A stretch of 64,000 nt of DNA from Leisingera sp. ANG-M1 (GCF_000813745.1 NZ_JWLC01000008.1:1-64000), one strand, 5' to 3'; shown: positions 35,263 through 45,171, counted from the stretch's first letter. A program made the numbers and translations. The notes: a model not told the origin generated them from the letters alone.

Positions 35263-36342
35263 TCAGCCCGGCGTTTTGAAATGTTTTGACAGCTTCAGCC
35301 CCTGGCCCTGGTAGTTCGAGGCAATGCCCGCGCCATATAGCTGTTCCGGCACCTCGGCCATTTTCTCATAGACCAAGCGCCCCACCACCTGGCCGTGCTC
35401 CAGCACAAACGGCGCTTCGTGGCAGCGTACTTCCAGCACCCCGCGCGAGCCGGAGCCGCCAGCAGCATCATGCCCGAACCCAGGATCAAAGAACCCTGCA
35501 TAATGGACCCGGAATTCGCCCACCATTGCCAGATACGGCGCCATTTCGGCGGCGAAAGCGGGCGGGATATGCACGGCCTCGCGGCTCACCAGGATGTAGA
35601 AGGCGCCGGGGTCCAGGATGATGCGGCCATCGCTGGTGCGCACCTCTTCCCAGTATTCCTGCGGGTCGTATTCCCCGATCCGGTCCAGATCGATCACACC
35701 GGTATGCGGCTTGGCGCGGTAGCCCACCAGGTCGGTGCCTGGCAGGCGCAGGTCGACAGAAAAGCCCAAACCGTCCTCGATCACCGCTTCGCCATCCACC
35801 AGCGGCGTGCCTGCGTGCAGCATCTTCAGCTCGGCATCGCTGAGCACCGCCTGGCCGGTGCGGAAGCGGATCTGGTTCAGCCGCATGCCCGGACGTACCA
35901 GCACCGAAAACGACCGCGGGCAGATCTCGGCATAAAGCGGGCCGGTATAGCCCGGCTTGATGCGGTCGAATTCCTCGCCGCCGTCAGTGATGGTGCGGGT
36001 CAGAAGGTCCAGCCGCCCGGTGGAGCTTTTGGCATTTGCCGCCGCTGACACGTCTTTCGGCAGGGCCAGGCTTTCCATCAGCGGCACCACATAGACGCAG
36101 CCTTTTTCGAGCACCGCCCCATCGGTAAGGTCAATCCGGTGCATCTCAAACTCGCTCAGGCGGTCCGAGACGCTGCTGCCCTGGCCGGCCAGGAAGGACG
36201 CGCGCACCCGGTAAGCGACATGCCCCAGCCGAAGATCAAGACTGGCGGGCTGGACCTGTCCCTCCACCAATGGCGCGCTGACGGTGATCTCACCGCAATC
36301 GAGCATCTTTTCAATGGTTTGGCTGGGCAAAACGCCTGTCAT
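35263..36342 (-). CDS. dcd: dCTP deaminase, tandem-domain form
   Basis: This enzyme converts dCTP to dUTP for thymidylate synthesis. At 359 residues it is about twice the length of E. coli Dcd. The deaminase/dUTPase fold occurs twice: around AANAKSSTGRLDLLTR and GPLYAEICPRSF in the first half, and AEMAPYLAMVGEFRVHYAGFFDPGFG in the second. This duplicated form is seen in many alphaproteobacteria. The ATG at 36342 follows GGAGGGGG. A strong terminator for the tRNA-Pro gene is upstream. Confidence 0.87.
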   Translation of the reverse strand: MTGVLPSQTIEKMLDCGEITVSAPLVEGQVQPASLDLRLGHVAYRVRASFLAGQGSSVSDRLSEFEMHRIDLTDGAVLEKGCVYVVPLMESLALPKDVSAAANAKSSTGRLDLLTRTITDGGEEFDRIKPGYTGPLYAEICPRSFSVLVRPGMRLNQIRFRTGQAVLSDAELKMLHAGTPLVDGEAVIEDGLGFSVDLRLPGTDLVGYRAKPHTGVIDLDRIGEYDPQEYWEEVRTSDGRIILDPGAFYILVSREAVHIPPAFAAEMAPYLAMVGEFRVHYAGFFDPGFGHDAAGGSGSRGVLEVRCHEAPFVLEHGQVVGRLVYEKMAEVPEQLYGAGIASNYQGQGLKLSKHFKTPG

Positions 36343-36427
36343 CTTCTGTCCCCCTCCACGCCGGTTCCCGCGGCGATGCTGGCCTATCGGGATATCTTGC
36401 GCAATCGGCAAAACGGTTCCCGGACAC

Positions 36428-36462
36428 GAAAACGCCCGGGTGATGAACACCCGGGCGTTTTC
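36428..36462. terminator. Strong bidirectional terminator after tRNA-Pro
   Basis: GAAAACGCCCGGGT at 36428-36441 pairs perfectly with ACCCGGGCGTTTTC at 36449-36462 over a 7-base loop, 14 bp in all, with T-runs on both strands. It ends tRNA-Pro transcripts and isolates dcd. Confidence 0.92.
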
Positions 36463-36465
36463 ATA

Positions 36466-36542
36466 TGGTCGGGCTAGCAGGACTCGAACCTGCGACCTTC
36501 CGTCCCCCAGACGGACGCGCTACCAGGCTGCGCCATAGCCCG
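36466..36542 (-). tRNA. tRNA-Pro (anticodon GGG)
   Basis: The minus strand folds as a tRNA: acceptor CGGGCTA pairs TAGCCCG, with discriminator A and encoded CCA at 36468-36466. The D arm is GCGCAGCCTGGTAGCGC, the anticodon arm TCCGT-CTGGGGG-ACGGA gives GGG, and the T arm is GCAGG-TTCGAAT-CCTGC. It is 77 bases long with CCA. Confidence 0.96.
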
Positions 36543-36704
36543 TTGCAGAGCCTTCTAACTGTTTTCGCGGCAGGAGCAAGAGGGCGCAGCAAGATTTTTT
36601 GCAGCAACTAGCAGAAATCCTGCCATCCGAAGCGGTTACGGAGACAATCCCCATTTGCCTCCGCTTGGAGGCACGGGAAAACACTTGGCAATAAAGTGGT
36701 GTCC

Positions 36705-36733
36705 GGACCGGAATTCGTGCTGAATTCCGGTCC
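36705..36733. terminator. Perfect hairpin after the MerR-like gene
   Basis: GGACCGGAATTC at 36705-36716 pairs with GAATTCCGGTCC at 36722-36733 over a 5-base loop. It lies directly after the stop of the minus-strand MerR-like gene. There is no T-run, so termination would be imperfect or Rho-assisted. Confidence 0.6.
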
Positions 36734-36739
36734 GATTGC

Positions 36740-38380
36740 TCAAGCTTCAGGTGCAGCCAAAGCCCGCAGCTCTTCGGCGCAGGCTGAGATTTCGGCCAAT
36801 GAATGCAGCGGCAGGCTGCGCAGCACCGCTAGGTGCGCAAGAACCCCGGGCTGTACCGGTGCGGGCCCGGCCGGCGCCTCTACGGGGGCTGCTGCGGGTT
36901 CCAGATCTTCAGGGCTTTCTGTTGCGGCCTCTCCGGCGGGCTCCGGAGCCTCGCCGTTCTTGAAACCTGAGGCAAATTCCAGCGCGTCCACCTGACGGGC
37001 GGCCTCATCCAGATCATGCGGCGGGAATGGGGCAGGGCCGCCGGTGTCCGGTTCAGGCTCTGTCTCCGGCAGTTCGGACGGGCCGCTTGCCAACGGATCG
37101 GCGGCTGCGGTGCCAAAGTCCATCGGCTCCTCAGGCTGTAACCCAGCAGCGGCCACCAGAGTGTCCTCCGCCGGGGGCAGGTCCGCCGCTGTATCCGGTT
37201 CCGCTTCTAAAACCGGTTCGGGTGTCAGATCTTCCGCAAGCGCTGTCTCTTCGTCGGCTGCCATCTCGGCTGCCGCTGCTGTTTCGGCGCCAGCCAGCGG
37301 TTCGGCGGTGGTGACCGGGTCTGTCTCCGGTTCTGCTTCTGCCGCAGGTTCGAACTCCGCAGCGGGCTCGAAGGCTGCGGCAGATTCGGTCTCCGCAAGC
37401 GGATCCGTGCCTGCAGCTTGCTCCAGTTCGGCAGGCATCTCAGCCAGGGCCGCCGGTTCAGCAATGGCTTCCGGTTCCGGCACTGCATCCGGATCTGATT
37501 CAGTATCGGATTCAGAATCGGACCCGAATTCCGCGGATGGCATCAGAGGCTCAGGCTCAGCCAGGGCTTCCTCTTCGGAGGCTCCCGCCTCAGACGGGGA
37601 AAACTGATCGGCAGCAGCCTCCGCAGCAGGTTCTGCCGGAGAATCCGCCCAGACCGGGGCCGGCGGCTCTGCTGCCGCGGCTTCCGGGTGTTCGGACGCC
37701 GCAGAAGCAGGCGCAAGTTCGGCTTCGGCAACAGGGGTTTCGGGGGCTGCCGGCGATTCGTCCGCCACAGCAGGGGCTTCGGGATGGCCAGCGGCAACCG
37801 TGTCAGGCGCGGGCTGCCCGGGTTCAGGAGCTTCGCCCTGAAGCTGTTCCGCACCGCCGGATGGAGCCGGAGGGTTCAGGTCCATCCGCATTTGCGGCTC
37901 TTCCGCTGCCGGTTTGGGATCCGCGGCTGCAGCGGACTGCTGCGGGAAGCCGACGACATTGTCAGCGCGGGAAGCGCCGTTTCCGGCCTGCAGAAAGGCT
38001 TGGTCCTGTTCGGTTTCATCCTGCACCAGATCCAGCGAGCTTTGCCAGTCGTCGCCGAGCTTGTCCGCCGGGGGCACCTTGACTGCAGGCTCTTCGGCAA
38101 CGGCATCCAGCGGGTGCGAGAATTCCGCGACATGAGCCGCGCCATGCTCGCGCAGCATCGCCTGCACGTCCTTGATCGGCAGCCCGTCGTCGTGCAGCAG
38201 CTTTTTGATACCGCCCAGCAGCTGCATATCCGCGGGCCGGTAATAGCGCCGCCCGCCGGCGCGCTTCACAGGCTTGACCTGGGTGAATTTGCTCTCCCAG
38301 AAGCGCAGAACATGCGCCTGCACGCCCAGCCACTCCGCAACTTCACTAATGGTGCGGAAGGCGTCCGGTGATTTTGACAT
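36740..38380 (-). CDS. MerR-family regulator with a long Ala/Glu/Pro tail
   Basis: Residues 1-80 are a MerR winged helix ([21 protein letters not shown], then [19 protein letters not shown]). About 400 residues of Ala-, Glu- and Pro-rich, acidic, low-complexity sequence follow, and the last 40 residues ([20 protein letters not shown]) form a helical end. No metal-binding cysteines of classic MerR sensors are seen. It lies 17 bases after ihfA, the usual order in alphaproteobacteria, and so is probably co-transcribed. Total length of 546 residues is far above typical MerR length. Confidence 0.87.
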   Translation of the reverse strand: MSKSPDAFRTISEVAEWLGVQAHVLRFWESKFTQVKPVKRAGGRRYYRPADMQLLGGIKKLLHDDGLPIKDVQAMLREHGAAHVAEFSHPLDAVAEEPAVKVPPADKLGDDWQSSLDLVQDETEQDQAFLQAGNGASRADNVVGFPQQSAAAADPKPAAEEPQMRMDLNPPAPSGGAEQLQGEAPEPGQPAPDTVAAGHPEAPAVADESPAAPETPVAEAELAPASAASEHPEAAAAEPPAPVWADSPAEPAAEAAADQFSPSEAGASEEEALAEPEPLMPSAEFGSDSESDTESDPDAVPEPEAIAEPAALAEMPAELEQAAGTDPLAETESAAAFEPAAEFEPAAEAEPETDPVTTAEPLAGAETAAAAEMAADEETALAEDLTPEPVLEAEPDTAADLPPAEDTLVAAAGLQPEEPMDFGTAAADPLASGPSELPETEPEPDTGGPAPFPPHDLDEAARQVDALEFASGFKNGEAPEPAGEAATESPEDLEPAAAPVEAPAGPAPVQPGVLAHLAVLRSLPLHSLAEISACAEELRALAAPEA

Positions 38381-38397
38381 GGCTCAGTAGGTCCCGT

Positions 38398-38700
38398 TTA
38401 CTTACGGTTGCCGTCTGCCACGCGGTCTTTCATCAGGTGGGAGGGCCGGAAGGTCAGCACGCGGCGCGGCTGGATCGGCACTTCTTCGCCGGTTTTCGGG
38501 TTGCGCCCGACCCTGGCTGACTTGTCCCTTACGCTGAAGGTGCCGAACGAGGAGATTTTCACCTGTTCACCGCGCACCAGGGCATCCGACATATGCTGCA
38601 GCATGCTTTCCACCAGCTGAGCGCTTTCATTGCGCGACAGGCCGACTTCCCGGAAAACTGCTTCACTCAAATCCATTCTCGTCAGTGTTTTTTCGCCCAT
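38398..38700 (-). CDS. ihfA: Integration host factor subunit alpha
   Basis: IHF bends DNA sharply at specific sites in recombination, replication and transcription. The 100-residue HU-fold protein carries the beta-arm signature [20 protein letters not shown]. The start is the ATG at 38700 ([16 protein letters not shown]); a longer open frame to 38727 adds nothing conserved. It lies 100 bases after fabH and leads into the MerR-like gene. Confidence 0.95.
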   Translation of the reverse strand: MGEKTLTRMDLSEAVFREVGLSRNESAQLVESMLQHMSDALVRGEQVKISSFGTFSVRDKSARVGRNPKTGEEVPIQPRRVLTFRPSHLMKDRVADGNRK

Positions 38701-38800
38701 ACCAATCCCCGTTGTTTGCCAAAGCATAGGGCGCGGGGAAATTCCCTGTCAATATCAATGAATTGCGCGGGGGAATTCGGGCGGAGATTTGGGCGCAGGG

Positions 38801-39778
38801 TTACCAGCGCACCACAACAGCGCCCCATGCGAGACCGCCGCCGATGGCTTCGGTCACGATCAGGTCGCCTTCTTTGATCTGGCCGCGCGCCTTGCCGACC
38901 GACAGGGCCAGCGGAATGGAGGCAGCGGAGGTGTTGCCGTGATCCTGCACGGTTACCACCACGTTGTCCATGCTCAGGCCCATTTTCTTGGCGGTGCCTT
39001 GAATGATCCGGATGTTGGCCTGATGCGGCACGATCCAGTCGACATCGCCGGCGCTGAGGCCTGCGCGGTCCAGCGCGGTATTCGCGGTGGAGGCGAGTTT
39101 CTCGACTGCGTGGCGGAACACCTGGTTGCCTTGCATGCGCAGATGGCCGGTCGAATTGGTCGACACGCCGCCGTCGACATACAGCAGATCCTTGTAGCGG
39201 CCGTCCGAATTCAGATCGGTCGACAGAATCCCGCGGTCCTTGTTGGTGCCAGGCATTTCCTGCGCTTCCAGCAGCAGCGCTCCGGCGCCGTCGCCGAACA
39301 GCACGCAGGTGGTGCGGTCGGTCCAATCCATGATCCGGCTGAACGTCTCGGCGCCGATCACCAGCACCCGCTCGGCCTGGCCCGAAGCGATCAGCGCGTT
39401 GGCGTTGCTGAGCGCATAGACAAAGCCTGCGCAGACCGCCTGCACGTCAAAGGCAAAGCCCTTGGTCATGCCCAGCTTGGCCTGCACCATGGTGGCTGCG
39501 GAAGGGAAGGTAAGATCGGCGGTGGAGGTCGCCACAACGATGGCGTCCACATCATCAGCCGTCAGCCCTGCATCCGCCAAAGCGCCTTCAGCAGCCTTGG
39601 CGGCCATGTCTGATGTGGTCTCTCCCTCGGCGGCGAAATGGCGGCGTTCGATGCCTGAGCGGGTGCGGATCCATTCATCCGTCGTATCCAGCTCGGGCAT
39701 GGCTTCGAATTCCGCGTTTTCAACAACCCGTTCGGGGAGATAATGGCCAGTGCCAACAACTACCGCGCGTCGCGTCAT
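38801..39778 (-). CDS. fabH: 3-oxoacyl-ACP synthase III
   Basis: FabH condenses acetyl-CoA with malonyl-ACP to start fatty acid synthesis. The 325-residue thiolase-fold enzyme has the catalytic triad segments VQAVCAGFVYAL (Cys), VPHQANIRII (His) and HGNTSAASIPLAL (Asn). It lies 17 bases after plsX on the same strand, so both lipid-synthesis genes form one unit. Confidence 0.96.
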   Translation of the reverse strand: MTRRAVVVGTGHYLPERVVENAEFEAMPELDTTDEWIRTRSGIERRHFAAEGETTSDMAAKAAEGALADAGLTADDVDAIVVATSTADLTFPSAATMVQAKLGMTKGFAFDVQAVCAGFVYALSNANALIASGQAERVLVIGAETFSRIMDWTDRTTCVLFGDGAGALLLEAQEMPGTNKDRGILSTDLNSDGRYKDLLYVDGGVSTNSTGHLRMQGNQVFRHAVEKLASTANTALDRAGLSAGDVDWIVPHQANIRIIQGTAKKMGLSMDNVVVTVQDHGNTSAASIPLALSVGKARGQIKEGDLIVTEAIGGGLAWGAVVVRW

Positions 39779-39795
39779 CCGGTGCCTGCCTTGCT

Positions 39796-40908
39796 TTAGT
39801 CTTTTTCAGTGGCCGTCCGCAGTTCGCGGGAGGCGTTCTCATCTTGGGGAGCCGCGCCGGCAGATGCAACCCGCGCAGCCAGTTTTTCGGCAAAACCATG
39901 CTGGGCCAGCCGGAAAGCGAGCTTTACTGCTGCTGAAATGCCGGTGGCATCGGCGCCGCCGTGGGATTTCACCACTGTGCCGTTGAGGCCCAGGAACACG
40001 CCGCCGTTCACCCGCCGCGGGTCCATGCGTTTTGACAGCCGTTTCAACGAGGTAACGGCCAGCAGCGCGGCGATCTTTGACAGGAAGGAGTACTGGAACG
40101 CCTCACGCAAAGCGGTGCGCATCAGGCTGGCAGTGCCTTCGCCGGTCTTGATCGCAACGTTACCGGTGAAACCGTCAGTCACGATCACATCTGCGATATC
40201 GCCGGGAATATCGCTGCCTTCAACAAAGCCGACAAAGTCGAAGTTAGACTTCGCGGCATTGTCTGAAATCAGCCCAAAGGCCTCTTTCAGCTCAGCCCGG
40301 CCTTTGTGCTCCTCGGTGCCGACGTTCAGCAGTCCGACCCGGGGGCGGGTGATGTCCATCGAATTGCGCACATAGGAGGTGCCCATCAGGGCGTATTGCA
40401 GCAAGTCCTCGGCATCCGCTTTCACATCGGCGCCGACATCCAGCATCACGTTGAAGCCCTGCGGGTTGAGCGAGGGCCACAGGATGGCAATGGCGGGCCG
40501 GTTGACGCCCGGCAGCTTGCGCAGCCGCAGCATCGACAGCGCCATCAGCGCGCCGGTATTGCCGCAGGAGACCGCGCCGCCGGCTTCGCCGTTCTTGACG
40601 GCGTCCAGCGCGGACCACATCGAGGTGCCCTTGCCGTTGCGCATCACCTGGGAGGGTTTGTCCTCCATGGTGACCACATCGCGCACGTCGCGAATCTCGA
40701 CGCGGCCTTCCAGGACACGCTTTTTTGCGACCAGCGGCTTCAACTGCTCGGCAGGGCCGTGCAGGATGAATCCGATGTCCGGGTTCTTTTCGGCAGACAT
40801 GGCAATGCCGGCCACTACAACAGCAGGGCCGGCGTCTCCGCCCATGGCGTCAACAGAAATAGTGATGCGGCCGGCTTCTGCCTGATTTTGATCGGGTTTA
40901 CCCGTCAT
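39796..40908 (-). CDS. plsX: Phosphate acyltransferase PlsX
   Basis: PlsX makes acyl-phosphate from acyl-ACP, the first step towards phosphatidic acid with PlsY. The 370-residue protein has ISVDAMGGDAGPAVVVAG, GGAVSCGNTGALMALSMLRL and VTDGFTGNVAIKTGEG, all typical. It is followed by fabH and preceded by rpmF (37 bases). Confidence 0.96.
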   Translation of the reverse strand: MTGKPDQNQAEAGRITISVDAMGGDAGPAVVVAGIAMSAEKNPDIGFILHGPAEQLKPLVAKKRVLEGRVEIRDVRDVVTMEDKPSQVMRNGKGTSMWSALDAVKNGEAGGAVSCGNTGALMALSMLRLRKLPGVNRPAIAILWPSLNPQGFNVMLDVGADVKADAEDLLQYALMGTSYVRNSMDITRPRVGLLNVGTEEHKGRAELKEAFGLISDNAAKSNFDFVGFVEGSDIPGDIADVIVTDGFTGNVAIKTGEGTASLMRTALREAFQYSFLSKIAALLAVTSLKRLSKRMDPRRVNGGVFLGLNGTVVKSHGGADATGISAAVKLAFRLAQHGFAEKLAARVASAGAAPQDENASRELRTATEKD

Positions 40909-40945
40909 GCGAAAGCCTGCCTGGCATCAGGATCCTGTCCGTGGC

Positions 40946-41152
40946 TTACGCCGCGTCCTCATCGATCTCGATCTCGTCTGCAGCCGCGACGATTTCTTTA
41001 TCGTCGTAGTGGCCGCAGGAGGGGCACACGTGGTGCGGGCGCTTCAGCTCGCCGCAGTTGCCGCATTCGTTGGGGTTCGCAGCAACCAGTGCATCGTGCG
41101 CGCGGCGGTTGTTGCGGCGCGATTTGGATACTTTGTTCTGTTGGACGGCCAT
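40946..41152 (-). CDS. rpmF: 50S ribosomal protein L32
   Basis: This 68-residue ribosomal protein has the basic start [20 protein letters not shown] and a four-cysteine zinc ribbon ([18 protein letters not shown]). The order yceD-rpmF-plsX-fabH is ancient and conserved, linking lipid and ribosome synthesis. Confidence 0.97.
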   Translation of the reverse strand: MAVQQNKVSKSRRNNRRAHDALVAANPNECGNCGELKRPHHVCPSCGHYDDKEIVAAADEIEIDEDAA

Positions 41153-41377
41153 GTCTCAACCTTTGTCTGTTTGGGGCCTTGGGGCCATCCCCGCGGCTGG
41201 ATTGCATTCGTGTTCGCTCGGTCTGACGTGCGTTTAGGCGCCTGCCCAAACATTGTCCAACCAAAAATTCCGATGAGCGCGCGAAAATACTGCGAATCTC
41301 CGGCGGCGCAAGGCGTTTTTTAAGGCAGCGTGGCGCCGCAGGCCAGATGCAATTTCCGCATGTGCGAAAAAACCGGT

Positions 41378-41914
41378 TTACTGCTCATCTTTCAACTGGC
41401 CGCGCAATGCCGCGAGGCCCGCAAAGGGGCGCGCATCCTCATCCCGCATCGGTGCCACGCCGGGTTCAGCGTAAACCGCTTCACCCAGCTCGGCGCCGTC
41501 TTTGCGCGGGTAGGCGGGCAGATGCAGTGCCAGTGCTTCAACCATCACCGCGCCCGGGTCGATGTGAGTGCCAAGCGCCTCGGTGCTGTCGTCTTCGGGC
41601 ATTTCCACTTCACTGCCTTCCGGTGTTTCAAAGTTTGCCAGAAAGGTCAGGGCTACTTTTTCGTCGATCCGGGTGGTCACCGGTTCCAGCGTCACCACGC
41701 AGTCCTGTACTACGGTAGCGCCCAGTTCGCCGGTCAGCTGCCAATCGCGTTTGCCGCGGGCCTTGATCTCGCCATTGAAGCGAAGCTTGCGCAGGGCGTT
41801 CAGCCCTAGTTCCGCCGCAAGCGCGGCCAGTTCCTCCTTGTCAGGGGCAATTTCAAAGGCGGTCGGGCTGTTTTGCGGCAAATCCGCAACCCGCAAGGCT
41901 GTGCTCTCAGACAT
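41378..41914 (-). CDS. YceD-family (DUF177) protein
   Basis: The 178-residue protein belongs to DUF177, best known as YceD in E. coli, whose gene precedes rpmF. Plant homologues are linked to 23S rRNA accumulation, and the bacterial role is thought similar but unclear. The conserved central segment CVVTLEPVTTRIDEKVALTFL, with a single conserved cysteine, and the acidic PEDD stretch are present. A 225-base gap to rpmF has no visible gene. Confidence 0.88.
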   Translation of the reverse strand: MSESTALRVADLPQNSPTAFEIAPDKEELAALAAELGLNALRKLRFNGEIKARGKRDWQLTGELGATVVQDCVVTLEPVTTRIDEKVALTFLANFETPEGSEVEMPEDDSTEALGTHIDPGAVMVEALALHLPAYPRKDGAELGEAVYAEPGVAPMRDEDARPFAGLAALRGQLKDEQ

Positions 41915-42015
41915 GTTAGGGAACTTTCGTTTCTTGAACCGGAAGCGGTCATTAGGTAATCGGGTTCAAAGACGTATTCAAGCCGCACATTGCGGCGGCA
42001 GACTGGGGGGCAGTC

Positions 42016-42489
42016 ATGTTTGCAAAGCGGTTTCATTCCAAGGCCATTCTGCGAGGTGCGGTATTTGCAGTTGCCGGGCTGGCGCTGGCGGCCTGCTCTT
42101 CGACCTATCGCAAGCACGGGTATGTGCCTACGCCGGACCAGCTGGCGGAAGTGGTGCCCGGGATCGACACGCGGGATTCGGTGGCCGAGAGCATTGGTAT
42201 CCCTTCCTCGACCGGGGTGCTGAACGAAAGCGGCTACTACTATGTGGCCACACGTTTCCGTCACTATGGTGCCACTGCGCCCAAGCCGGTGGCGCGGGAT
42301 CTGGTTGCAATCAGCTTTGATGCTCAGGGCGTGGTGCAGGGGATCGAGCGCTTCAGCCTTGAAGACGGCAAGGTGGTGCCTTTGGAGCGCCGGGTGACCA
42401 GTTCCGGCGTACAAGACAATACCTTCCTGCGTCAGCTGCTGGGCAACCTTGGCAACTTTGGCCCGGGCCAGTTCCTCGACAATCAGTAA
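42016..42489 (+). CDS. bamE: Outer-membrane assembly lipoprotein BamE
   Basis: BamE is a small subunit of the BAM complex that inserts beta-barrel proteins. The 157-residue precursor has a signal peptide with lipobox LAAC and the conserved SmpA/OmlA fold: HGYVPTPDQLAEVVPGIDTRDSVAESIG (the turn after the first helices) then YYYVATRF. It is divergent from yceD, 101 bases apart. The 3' region (RQLLGNLGNFGPGQFLDNQ) is a loose tail. Confidence 0.9.
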   Translation: MFAKRFHSKAILRGAVFAVAGLALAACSSTYRKHGYVPTPDQLAEVVPGIDTRDSVAESIGIPSSTGVLNESGYYYVATRFRHYGATAPKPVARDLVAISFDAQGVVQGIERFSLEDGKVVPLERRVTSSGVQDNTFLRQLLGNLGNFGPGQFLDNQ

Positions 42490-42552
42490 GCCGCTTCGCC
42501 GGGCCGTCGCAGCGCCGTTGCTAGGGGGGATCCGGAATACGGGGAGACCGCC

Positions 42553-43299
42553 ATGGCGCTGCCGGACATCTTGTTGAGCAAGGGGCGCTACCGCGCCCGC
42601 CTTGCCGCAGGCGCGCAGGATTTGGCTGAAGCCCAGAAGCTGCGCAGCCTCTGTTTCCGCACTGAAGCTCCTGATTGCGACGCATTTGACGCAGCCTGCA
42701 GCCATGTGCTGGTTGAGGACACCGTCAGCGGCACCCTGGTTTGCTGCTTCCGGCTTTTGCTGCTGGAGGGCGGCGGCGGTCTCGAGGGCAGCTATTCAGC
42801 TCAGTTCTACGACTTGAGCGGCTTGCAGGCGTTTCAGGGCCGGATGGCAGAGATGGGCCGGTTTTGCATCCGCCCGGACCGCAGCGATCCCGACATCCTG
42901 CGCATTGCCTGGGGCGCACTGACGGCCATGGTTGATGCCCGCGGGGTGCAGCTGCTGTTTGGCTGCTCGTCTTTTGCGGGCACCTCGGCCGAGGTCTATG
43001 TGGACGCGTTTGCGATGCTCAGGGATCAGTACCTGGCCCCCAAGCGCTGGCTGCCGCGGGTGAGGGCGCCCGATGTGGTCCGTTTTGGGGCTCTGCAGCG
43101 GCGCAAGCCGGATGCGAAGAAGGCAATGCAGCAGATGCCGCCGCTGTTGCGGACTTATCTGCTGATGGGCGGCTGGGTCAGTGATCATGCAGTGGTCGAC
43201 ACCCATATGGACACCCTGCATGTGTTCACCGGGCTGGAGATCGGTGCGATTCCCCCGGCACGCAAACGCCTGCTGCGGGCGGTAGCCGGCGGGAAATGA
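42553..43299 (+). CDS. olsB: L-ornithine N-alpha-acyltransferase OlsB-like
   Basis: OlsB links a 3-hydroxyacyl group to ornithine in the first step of ornithine lipid synthesis. The 248-residue protein has the GNAT-like fold of this family (LRSLCFRTEAPDCDAFD, MGRFCIRPDRSDPDILRIAW and VQLLFGCSSFAG). The partner OlsA acyltransferase is not adjacent; an ABC-F gene follows instead. It lies 63 bases after bamE. Homoserine-lactone synthases have a related fold, but the OlsB motifs fit better. Confidence 0.85.
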   Translation: MALPDILLSKGRYRARLAAGAQDLAEAQKLRSLCFRTEAPDCDAFDAACSHVLVEDTVSGTLVCCFRLLLLEGGGGLEGSYSAQFYDLSGLQAFQGRMAEMGRFCIRPDRSDPDILRIAWGALTAMVDARGVQLLFGCSSFAGTSAEVYVDAFAMLRDQYLAPKRWLPRVRAPDVVRFGALQRRKPDAKKAMQQMPPLLRTYLLMGGWVSDHAVVDTHMDTLHVFTGLEIGAIPPARKRLLRAVAGGK

Positions 43300-43362
43300 G
43301 TATTTTCGGCAAGATGAAAAGGGAGCGTTGACGCGTTTCTGCTGCCGGGGTAGCTGGCTGGC

Positions 43363-45171
43363 ATGGCACGTATTCCTCTTTTGCAGATGTCCGGTATCTC
43401 GCTGACCTTCGGCGGCAACCCGGTTTTCGCGGATCTTGAACTGGTGGTGCAGCCCGGTGACCGGGTGGCGCTGGTGGGCCGGAACGGCTCAGGAAAATCC
43501 ACCCTTATGAAGGTGATGGCAGGGCTTGTCGAAGCGGATCAGGGTTCGATTGTTGTGCCGCCGGGCAAGTCGGTGGGTTACATGGAGCAGGACGCGAAGA
43601 TGGAAGGCTTTGCCACGCTGGGCGATTTTGCCTCCAGCGGGCTGGAGCCGGGGGAGCTGTACAAGGTTGAGCGCGCGGGCGAAGGGCTGAAGTTTGACCC
43701 CGCACGCCCCGTAGAGACCGCGTCCGGCGGCGAGCGGAGGCGGGCGGCGCTGGCCAAGCTGATGGCTGAGGCACCGGATCTGATGCTGCTGGACGAGCCG
43801 ACCAACCACCTGGATATCGAAGCGATCACCTGGCTGGAAAATGAGCTGAAGGCCACCCGCGCGGCTTTTGTGCTGATCTCGCACGACCGGGCGTTTCTGC
43901 GGGCGCTGACCCGGGCAACGCTGTGGGTCGACCGCGGTGAGGTGCGTCGGCAGGAAAAAGGGTTTGAGCATTTCGAGGCCTGGCGCGACAAGGTCTGGGA
44001 CGAGGAAGACCAGCAGCGCCACAAGCTGAACCGGCTGATCAAGTCGGAAAGCCGCTGGGCGGTGGAAGGCATCTCGGCCCGGCGCAAGCGCAACATGGGC
44101 CGGGTGCGGGCGCTGCAGGATCTGAAGGCGGAGCGTTCCGCGCAGATCAAGCGCCAGGGCACGGCTGAGATGGCGCTGGAGGCGGGGCCGAAATCGGGCC
44201 GCAAGGTGATCGAGGCGGAGGGGCTGGATAAGGCGTTCAGCGGCAAGCCGATTGTGCAGAACTTCTCACTGAAGGTGCAGCGCGGCGACCGGGTGGCCTT
44301 TGTCGGCCCCAATGGCGCGGGCAAGACAACGCTGCTGAAGATGCTGCTGGGCATGGAAGACCCGGATGCCGGCGCGGTGAAGCTGGGCACCAACCTGGAG
44401 ATTGCGCTGTTCGACCAGACCCGCGATCAGCTGGATGGCGATTCGACCTTGTGGGAGAATCTGACCGCGGATCCGCTGTTGGGGATTTCCGGCAAGGCGG
44501 ATCAGGTGATGGTGCGCGGCCAGCCAAAGCACGTGGTGGGCTACCTCAAGGAATTCCTGTTCGACGAACGCCAGGCGCGCGCGCCGGTGCGGTCCTTGTC
44601 GGGTGGCGAGAAGGCGCGGCTCTTGCTAGCGCGGCTGATGGCGCGGTCCTCGAATCTGCTGGTGCTCGATGAACCCACCAACGATTTGGATGTAGAGACA
44701 CTGGACCTCTTGCAGGAGCTGCTGGACAATTACGACGGCACCGTGCTCTTGGTGAGCCACGACCGGGATTTCCTGGACCGGGTGGCGACCACGACAATTG
44801 CGATGGAAGGCAACGGCAAGGCCACCGCTTATGCCGGCGGATGGAGCGACTACATCGCGCAGCGCGGGCCGCTGGAAACTGCGGCCAAGCCCGAGAAGGT
44901 GAAGCCTGCCAAGCCGAAAGCAAAGCAGGAGGCCCAGCCGAAGGATGGTCTGAGCTTCAAGGAGAAGCACCGGCTGGAGGCACTGCCTGCCGAGATCGAG
45001 CGGCTGGAAGCCGAGATCGGCAAGCTGCAGGAGCTGATGGCGGATCCTGAGCTGTTCACCCGCGAGCCGGTCAAGTTCAAGAAGGCGACAGAAGCACTGG
45101 TGGAACGGCAGGAGAAGCTGGCGGCGGCCGAAGAGGAATGGCTGGAGCTGGAGGAAAAGGCTGGCGGCTGA
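43363..45171 (+). CDS. ABC-F family ATPase, Uup-like
   Basis: The 602-residue protein has two ATP-binding domains, with Walker A GRNGSGKST near residue 45 and GPNGAGKTT near 318, ABC signatures SGGERRR and SGGEKARLL, and a linker helix between. The C-terminal 100 residues form a Lys/Glu-rich coiled coil (FKEKHRLEALPAEIERLEAE), as in Uup, which binds DNA and ribosomes. ABC-F proteins have no membrane part and act on ribosomes. It ends with a perfect 15-bp palindrome downstream. Confidence 0.9.
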   Translation: MARIPLLQMSGISLTFGGNPVFADLELVVQPGDRVALVGRNGSGKSTLMKVMAGLVEADQGSIVVPPGKSVGYMEQDAKMEGFATLGDFASSGLEPGELYKVERAGEGLKFDPARPVETASGGERRRAALAKLMAEAPDLMLLDEPTNHLDIEAITWLENELKATRAAFVLISHDRAFLRALTRATLWVDRGEVRRQEKGFEHFEAWRDKVWDEEDQQRHKLNRLIKSESRWAVEGISARRKRNMGRVRALQDLKAERSAQIKRQGTAEMALEAGPKSGRKVIEAEGLDKAFSGKPIVQNFSLKVQRGDRVAFVGPNGAGKTTLLKMLLGMEDPDAGAVKLGTNLEIALFDQTRDQLDGDSTLWENLTADPLLGISGKADQVMVRGQPKHVVGYLKEFLFDERQARAPVRSLSGGEKARLLLARLMARSSNLLVLDEPTNDLDVETLDLLQELLDNYDGTVLLVSHDRDFLDRVATTTIAMEGNGKATAYAGGWSDYIAQRGPLETAAKPEKVKPAKPKAKQEAQPKDGLSFKEKHRLEALPAEIERLEAEIGKLQELMADPELFTREPVKFKKATEALVERQEKLAAAEEEWLELEEKAGG

